From NCBI GenBank assembly GCA_934438075.1, contig CAKSBF010000007.1, positions 76,773-140,772 of the forward strand: a stretch of 64,000 bases of DNA. Reading direction: 5' to 3'. Shown here piece by piece: positions 59,242 through 64,000 of this stretch (positions are counted from its first letter, which is position 1; each line of letters begins with the position of its first letter). The notes beneath the pieces are model-generated. The model was not told the DNA's origin. It searched no databases and was given only the letters and a program-made list of their open reading frames with translations. The translations under genes and the position numbers were made by a program. This DNA comes from an uncultured Clostridia bacterium. GTDB taxonomy: Bacteria; Bacillota; Clostridia; UBA1381; UBA9506.

Positions 59242-60625
59242 TACTCTAACCAGACAGAAGGAAGAATTTAAACCCATTGAACCGGGCAAGGTTAAAATGT
59301 ACTCCTGCGGTCCTACCGTTTACAACTTTTTTCACATCGGAAATGCGCGGCCTTTTATAATTTTTGATACTTTACGCCGTTACTTGGAATATTGCGGTTA
59401 TGATGTAAAATTTGTACAGAATTTTACAGATATTGACGATAAAATGATTCGTAAGGCAAACGAACTTGGTATCACCGTAAAAGAACTTGCTGACCAATAT
59501 ATTGCAGAATATTTTACGGATGCGCAGGGCTTGAATATAAAAAAAGCCACGGTTCACCCAAAGGCAACCGAAAATATTGACAGTATCTTAACCGTCATAC
59601 AAAAACTTTTTGATAAAGGCTATGCATATGAAACCGCAGACGGTGTTTATTACGACACCCGGAAATTTGCCGGCTACGGAAAGCTTTCCGGTCAGCCTTT
59701 GGAAGATTTGGAAGCAGGCGCACGCATTGATGTGGACGAGGGCAAAAAGCATCCTGCGGATTTTGCACTCTGGAAAAAGAAAAAGGAAGGCGAACCCTTT
59801 TGGCCGAGCAATTGGGGGGAAGGCCGTCCCGGCTGGCATATTGAATGCTCTGCTATGGTAAATAAATATCTTGGCGAGACCATTGACATTCACTCGGGCG
59901 GTCAGGACTTAATTTTTCCGCATCATGAAAACGAAATTGCACAAAGCGAGGCGGCAAACGGAAAACCCTTTTCGCATTATTGGATGCATAATGGATATAT
60001 TAATGTTAACAATGAAAAAATGTCCAAATCCAAGGGAAATTTCTTCACCGTACGTGATGTGGCAAAGAAATACGATTACGAAGTAATCCGCTTTTTTATG
60101 TTGTCAGCGCACTATCGCAGCGCCATTAACTTTTCCGATGAATTGCTCGCACAGTCTAAAGCCGGTCTCGAACGTCTTTACAATTGTCTGTACAATCTGG
60201 AATTTTTAGCTAGCAAGGCAAAAAAGGGAGAAACGGAACCCGGCCTTGCAGAAAAACTGGAACAGTTTAAAACTCAATTTAAAAACGCTATGGATGATGA
60301 TTTAAATACAGCCGACGCTATTGCAGCATTGTTTGATTTGGCACGTTTTGTTAATTCAAATATTAATGCCGAAAGTTCCCTCTCCTCCATTGAGGCTGCC
60401 TTAAATTTATTACGTGAGCTTGGCAGCGTTTTAGGAATTCTTACCAAGACACAGGAAGATACACTCAGCGATGAGGCAAAGGCATTAATTGAAAAGCGCA
60501 AACAGGCTCGTGCTGAAAAAAATTGGTCGCTTGCTGATAGTCTGCGCGATGAATTAAAAGCAATAGGCGTTGAAATTGAGGACACCCGTCAAGGTGTAAA
60601 GGTTCATATTATTTCCAACACATAA
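59228..60625 (+). CDS. cysS: Cysteinyl-tRNA synthetase
   Basis: A 465-residue class I synthetase. HIGNARPF is the HIGH motif, KMSKSKGN the KMSKS motif, and zinc ligands are present in YSCGPTVYN, GWHIECSAM and HHENEIAQSE. Length is standard. The ATG at 59228 lies 10 bases after GAGGAG inside cysE; the frame is open from 59210. It is followed by mrnC after 58 bases in the usual Firmicute order cysE-cysS-mrnC. Confidence 0.98.
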   Translation: MKIYNTLTRQKEEFKPIEPGKVKMYSCGPTVYNFFHIGNARPFIIFDTLRRYLEYCGYDVKFVQNFTDIDDKMIRKANELGITVKELADQYIAEYFTDAQGLNIKKATVHPKATENIDSILTVIQKLFDKGYAYETADGVYYDTRKFAGYGKLSGQPLEDLEAGARIDVDEGKKHPADFALWKKKKEGEPFWPSNWGEGRPGWHIECSAMVNKYLGETIDIHSGGQDLIFPHHENEIAQSEAANGKPFSHYWMHNGYINVNNEKMSKSKGNFFTVRDVAKKYDYEVIRFFMLSAHYRSAINFSDELLAQSKAGLERLYNCLYNLEFLASKAKKGETEPGLAEKLEQFKTQFKNAMDDDLNTADAIAALFDLARFVNSNINAESSLSSIEAALNLLRELGSVLGILTKTQEDTLSDEAKALIEKRKQARAEKNWSLADSLRDELKAIGVEIEDTRQGVKVHIISNT

Positions 60626-60683
60626 ACCACTGCCGACGACGAAAACTCCATTGACATGAAATTAGAAGAATGGGAGTATAGCT

Positions 60684-61106
60684 ATGAACATATCCGAAAT
60701 ATTACCGGATGGACTTGGCACAAATGTCCGCGAATATTCTCCGCTTGCACTTGCCTTTGTAGGCGATGCCGTCTATGAACTTTTTATCCGTGCAAAAATT
60801 TTGTCACAAGCAAATGCAAGTGCACACACCTTACATAAAAAGGCCATTGCATATGTTAAAGCGGAAGCACAGGCTGTGGCCGCCAAACAATTGGCGGAAT
60901 GTTTAACCGAAGATGAGTTGGCAATATTTAAACGCGGACGCAATGCCAAATCCGCAACCGTCCCAAAACATGCAAACGTTACGGACTATCGCTACGCAAC
61001 AGCATTAGAAGCTTTATTTGGTTACCTTTATCTCCGTGGCGAAACACAACGGTTAAACCAATTGATGCAGACTGCTTTTCAATCTGTTCCCACTTTATCT
61101 ACATAA
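60684..61106 (+). CDS. mrnC: Mini-ribonuclease III
   Basis: A 140-residue double-strand-specific RNase with only the catalytic domain, maturing 23S rRNA in Bacillus. SPLALAFVGDAVYELFIRAK holds the acidic motif; KGRNAKSATVPKHANVTDYR-type region (written here from RGRNAKSATV) and ATALEALFGYLYLRGE carry the second acidic residues. No double-stranded-RNA-binding domain, as expected. It follows cysS in the conserved order. Confidence 0.93.
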   Translation: MNISEILPDGLGTNVREYSPLALAFVGDAVYELFIRAKILSQANASAHTLHKKAIAYVKAEAQAVAAKQLAECLTEDELAIFKRGRNAKSATVPKHANVTDYRYATALEALFGYLYLRGETQRLNQLMQTAFQSVPTLST

Positions 61107-61127
61107 CACTTAAGGAGTTGTTGTAGA

Positions 61128-61997
61128 TTGAAAAGCAAAACGATGTATAAAACCTCAGCTGTATTAAAGAGCTACTCTGTTATAGTCCTCGGCACACTGC
61201 TTGCCGCCATGAGTATTAATCTTTTTCTTGCACCGCTGCAAATCGTTGCAGGCGGCGCCTCAGGTGCGGCAATTATTATGAATAAACTGTTCGCACTTCC
61301 CATTGGCGGTACTATGTTAATGATTAATATACCGTTATTTATTCTTGGTATGAAATCAATGGGAAATGGTTTCTTGCTCCGGTCAATATTTGGAACGATT
61401 CTGTATTCTATATTTACCGATGCCACCGCACCGATTTTGCCGACCATAACTGCTCAGCCTATTTTGGGTGCACTTGCAGGGGGTGCTCTGCTTGGTTTTG
61501 GTCTGGGCATGGTATTTTTAACAGGTGCCAGTACCGGCGGAACCGATATTTTAGCAAAGTTGGGACACCGTATGATTCGTGCGGTTGATGTCGGGCAATG
61601 GATTTTTATTATTGATTTTATAATTATTGCCGCCAGCGGCATGGTATTTGAAAATTATGAGGCATGCCTTTATGGCTTCATCGCTCTCTACATCAGCAGT
61701 CACGTTATTGATTTTATGATACAAGGCGCCAATTCCGCAAAGATGGTTTATATTATCTCACCGGAGTATAAAAAAATTGCTGATGCGGTCATGCACGGCA
61801 TGAGCCGCGGTGTAACAGGAATTCGTGCACACGGAATGTATGCAGATGAGGAGAAAATGATGCTCATGTGCATTATAAAAAACTTTGAAATACAAAAACT
61901 TGAAAAAATTACTGAGACTTGCGATAAAAATGCTTTTTTAATATTTTCTCAGGTACGTCAAGTGACCGGAGAAGGTTTCCGCGTCTATCCGGAATAA
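61128..61997 (+). CDS. YitT-family membrane protein (DUF161/DUF2179)
   Basis: A 289-residue protein with about five N-terminal helices (SYSVIVLGTLLAAMSINLFL, GGALLGFGLGMVFLTGASTG) and a soluble C-terminal DUF2179 domain of about 90 residues (RGVTGIRAHGMYADEEKMML). The GGTDILAKLG loop and GASGAAIIMNK are family signatures. It may be a transporter; the substrate is not known. It starts with TTG at 61128, 10 bases after AAGGAG. Lies 21 bases after mrnC. Confidence 0.92.
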   Translation: MKSKTMYKTSAVLKSYSVIVLGTLLAAMSINLFLAPLQIVAGGASGAAIIMNKLFALPIGGTMLMINIPLFILGMKSMGNGFLLRSIFGTILYSIFTDATAPILPTITAQPILGALAGGALLGFGLGMVFLTGASTGGTDILAKLGHRMIRAVDVGQWIFIIDFIIIAASGMVFENYEACLYGFIALYISSHVIDFMIQGANSAKMVYIISPEYKKIADAVMHGMSRGVTGIRAHGMYADEEKMMLMCIIKNFEIQKLEKITETCDKNAFLIFSQVRQVTGEGFRVYPE

Positions 61998-62072
61998 GCA
62001 TTTACATTTTCTGATTGAAAAGATTCGGCATTTCTGCCGATTTCAAAAAATACAGTAAAGGGGATAAATTTT

Positions 62073-62927
62073 GTGAATAAACAAAGAGCAATTGAATTAA
62101 AAATCATTGCAAACCGCATTCGCAAAGACGCTTTAACAGCAGTTTACAACGCCGCATCAGGACATCCGGGCGGTTCATTATCAATCGCTGACCTGCTTAG
62201 CGTGTTATATTTTGAAGAAATGCGCATTGATCCGAAAAATCCACACGACCCAAACCGTGACCGTTTTGTTTTGTCAAAAGGTCACTGCGCTCCTGCGCTC
62301 TACGGAGCCTTGGCAGAGCGCGGCTTCTTTCCGGTATCGGACTGCGCAACTTTCCGTAAAGCCGGAAGTTATCTGCAGGGACATCCCGACATGAAGGGTG
62401 TTCCGGGTGTGGATATGTCTACCGGATCTCTGGGACAAGGTGTCTGTGCTGCAAACGGCATGGCGCTTGCAGGAAAAATTGACAAAAAAACATATCGTGT
62501 GTATACCGTTTTGGGTGACGGCGAATTGGAAGAAGGACAGGTATGGGAGGCCGCAATGTATGCTGCGCACTATAAACTGGACAATCTCACCGCCTTTGTA
62601 GATTTTAACGGTTTACAGATTGACGGCGATATTTCTAAGGTAATGTCACCTCTGCCAATAGATAAAAAATTTGAAGCCTTTGGTTGGAATGTTATCTGCA
62701 CGGACGCTCATGATCCGATCGCTCTTTATGAAGCAATTCAGGAAGCAAAGTCGGTCAAGGAAAAGCCTACTGTAATTATTATGAAAAGCACAAAAGGCAA
62801 GGGAGTTTCGTTTATGGAAAATAACGCCGCATGGCACGGCTCAGCTCCGAATGAAGAACAATATAATCAAGCTATTTCCGAGCTTGACGCACAGAGGAAA
62901 GAACTGGAGGTGCAGATAAATGGGTAA
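62073..62927 (+). CDS. Transketolase, N-terminal subunit
   Basis: A 284-residue TPP-binding half of a split transketolase. AASGHPGGSLSIADLLSVLY and SKGHCAPALYGALAERG lead, GSLGQGVCAANGMALAGKID and LGDGELEEGQVWEAAMYAAH carry the GDG...N cofactor site. It forms a heterotetramer with the next gene. It starts GTG at 62073 after AAAGGGG. The 3' end overlaps the C-terminal subunit gene by 8 bases. Split forms are common in Firmicutes and archaea. Confidence 0.95.
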   Translation: MNKQRAIELKIIANRIRKDALTAVYNAASGHPGGSLSIADLLSVLYFEEMRIDPKNPHDPNRDRFVLSKGHCAPALYGALAERGFFPVSDCATFRKAGSYLQGHPDMKGVPGVDMSTGSLGQGVCAANGMALAGKIDKKTYRVYTVLGDGELEEGQVWEAAMYAAHYKLDNLTAFVDFNGLQIDGDISKVMSPLPIDKKFEAFGWNVICTDAHDPIALYEAIQEAKSVKEKPTVIIMKSTKGKGVSFMENNAAWHGSAPNEEQYNQAISELDAQRKELEVQING

Positions 62928-63858
62928 AACAGCAACCAGAGAGGCGTATGGACGTGCTCTCGCCGAATTAGGCAGTACATATGATTTTGTCGTACTGGAT
63001 GCAGACCTTTCTAAGTCTACCAAAACCGATACCTTTAAACAAAAATTTCCGGATCGCTTTTTTAATACAGGCATTGCAGAGGCTAACATGATGTCCACCG
63101 CCGCCGGTATTGCTTCTTGCGGAAAAACAGTTTTTGCCAGCTCCTTTGCAATGTTTGCCGCAGGCAGAGCATTTGAACAGATTAGAAATTCTATTTGCTA
63201 TCCAAATCTAAACGTAAAAATCGGTGCAACACATGCCGGTATTTCTGTTGGCGAAGACGGTGCAACACATCAATGCCTGGAGGATATTGCCTTAATGCGC
63301 GCTATCCCGAATATGACGGTCATCAACCCGGCGGACGCCACGGAAGCATATTGTGCTGTAGAAGCAGCTATCAAGCATAACGGTCCTGTATATTTGCGTT
63401 TTGGCCGTCTTGCTGTTCCGGAATTATTTGACCGTTCTACCTACCATTTTGATCTGGGAAAAGGTGTAGAACTGGAAACCGGCAGCGATGTCAGTATAGT
63501 CGCAACCGGCCTTATGGTCCCGGACGCATTGGAAGCGCGAAAATTGCTTGCGCAAGACGGTATCAGTGCTCGTGTCATTAACATTCACACCATTAAACCC
63601 ATTGACCGTGATATTTTAACAAAAGCCGCACAGGAAACCGGTGCCATCGTGACTGCTGAAGAGCATAATATTATCGGAGGACTTGGCAGCGCTGTCGCAG
63701 AAGTTCTCTCTGAAAATTGCCCCGTTCCTCTGCGCCGCGTAGGAACACAAGATGTTTTCGGTCAATCCGGAAAACCTGCTGCTTTGCTTGAAATGTATGG
63801 TTTAACAGCCGAAAATATAGCCAAGCAGGCAAAAGAAGTGTTAAAATTAAAAAAATAA
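62920..63858 (+). CDS. Transketolase, C-terminal subunit
   Basis: A 312-residue second half with the pyrimidine-binding and C-terminal domains. FFNTGIAEANMMSTAAGIAS is the signature with the catalytic Glu, ATHAGISVGEDGATHQCLED the next, and VTAEEHNIIGGLGSAVAEVL the C-terminal domain. GGAGG in the end of the first subunit gene leads to its ATG. Provides carbon exchange in the pentose phosphate pathway, beside rpiB at 9.4 kb. Confidence 0.95.
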   Translation: MGKTATREAYGRALAELGSTYDFVVLDADLSKSTKTDTFKQKFPDRFFNTGIAEANMMSTAAGIASCGKTVFASSFAMFAAGRAFEQIRNSICYPNLNVKIGATHAGISVGEDGATHQCLEDIALMRAIPNMTVINPADATEAYCAVEAAIKHNGPVYLRFGRLAVPELFDRSTYHFDLGKGVELETGSDVSIVATGLMVPDALEARKLLAQDGISARVINIHTIKPIDRDILTKAAQETGAIVTAEEHNIIGGLGSAVAEVLSENCPVPLRRVGTQDVFGQSGKPAALLEMYGLTAENIAKQAKEVLKLKK

Positions 63859-63868
63859 ACGCAACAAT

Positions 63869-63915
63869 AAAAGGTCAGTGCGCAAAGATTTTTCTGCACA
63901 CTGACCTTTTCTGAT
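63869..63915 (+). terminator. Terminator of the transketolase genes
   Basis: AAAAGGTCAGTG (63869-63880) and CACTGACCTTTT (63899-63910) form a perfect 12-bp stem with an 18-base loop, ending in TTTT. The last 85 bases to the window edge show no recognisable feature. Confidence 0.8.
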
Positions 63916-64000
63916 CTTTAACGAGGGCGTGTGAAGTTTTTTCTGTAAATTAGATTTTTCTATGACAAAATATCGGTTTTTAGTGGGCAGGAAGCCGAGT

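Noticed and set aside
62023..62048. Terminator between the YitT-type gene and transketolase
   Set aside because: A TCGGCA/TGCCGA hairpin is present but weak and followed by A-rich sequence rather than U; not listed as a feature.
1..64000. CRISPR arrays, insertion sequences, prophage, rRNA
   Set aside because: No repeat-spacer pattern, transposase, integrase, phage structural gene or rRNA sequence was seen on either strand.

Overview
The window looks like chromosome from a low-GC, endospore-forming Firmicute, most likely an anaerobic gut-type member of the Clostridia. Evidence: spore genes (cwlJ-gerQ, sleB-ypeB, dipicolinate synthase dpaAB, a GerA/SpoVAF-type protein), an S-layer-homology exported protein, a PPi-type phosphofructokinase, a split transketolase, Gram-positive Shine-Dalgarno sites with many TTG/GTG starts, and sigmaA promoters that are mostly spaced 17 bp. 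No rRNA, CRISPR array, insertion sequence or prophage was seen. There is one tRNA (Arg-ACG).

Layout. 1-6.1 kb: thiD, a GC-rich (probably acquired) MATE efflux gene behind a tandem-terminator leader, proB, GNAT and B3/4-domain genes, a DUF554 membrane protein, and two or three tiny or broken genes. 6.3-8.2 kb: tRNA-Arg and an alanine/glycine symporter behind a single-aptamer glycine riboswitch. 8.2-11.5 kb (minus strand): anchored Pro/Thr-rich protein, tsaE, tsaB, rpiB, upp, dCMP deaminase. 11.7-14.7 kb: luxS and a polar amino acid ABC transporter. 14.9-23.7 kb: housekeeping cluster DUF2232-gdpP-rplI-dnaB-tilS-hpt-ftsH. 23.9-24.8 kb: cwlJ-gerQ. 25-27 kb: purine permease and phosphoribosyltransferase. 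27-32.6 kb: class III fructose bisphosphatase, metal-responsive ArsR/HMA/P-type ATPase operon, sirtuin. 32.8-40.3 kb: sleB-ypeB, a small ORF behind a palindrome, alpha-L-fucosidase with a divergent AraC regulator, dpaAB, GerA-type protein. 40.4-49.2 kb: rhamnose isomerase, S-layer-type protein, GH26-like exported hydrolase, metal exporter, rdgB and a DUF4380-like protein. 49.4-50.6 kb: PPi-phosphofructokinase.

50.7-57.6 kb is the most distinctive block: one minus-strand operon led by a LacI-family gene and followed by two Gfo/Idh/MocA oxidoreductases, three TIM-barrel isomerase/epimerases (two are tandem paralogues) and a ThuA-like protein. This gene set resembles 3-oxo-glycoside pathways (ThuAB, E. 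coli Ycj), but it has no linked transporter or glycoside hydrolase. 57.7-63.9 kb: cytidylate-kinase-like protein, cysE-cysS-mrnC, a YitT-family membrane protein and split transketolase.

Together the genes suggest a cell that scavenges plant or host sugars (fucose, rhamnose, modified glycosides), feeds them into PPi-dependent glycolysis and the non-oxidative pentose phosphate route, and sporulates. Start sites were moved inward from the longest open frame wherever a Shine-Dalgarno or family N-terminus argued for it. Family calls come from reading the translations; no search was run.
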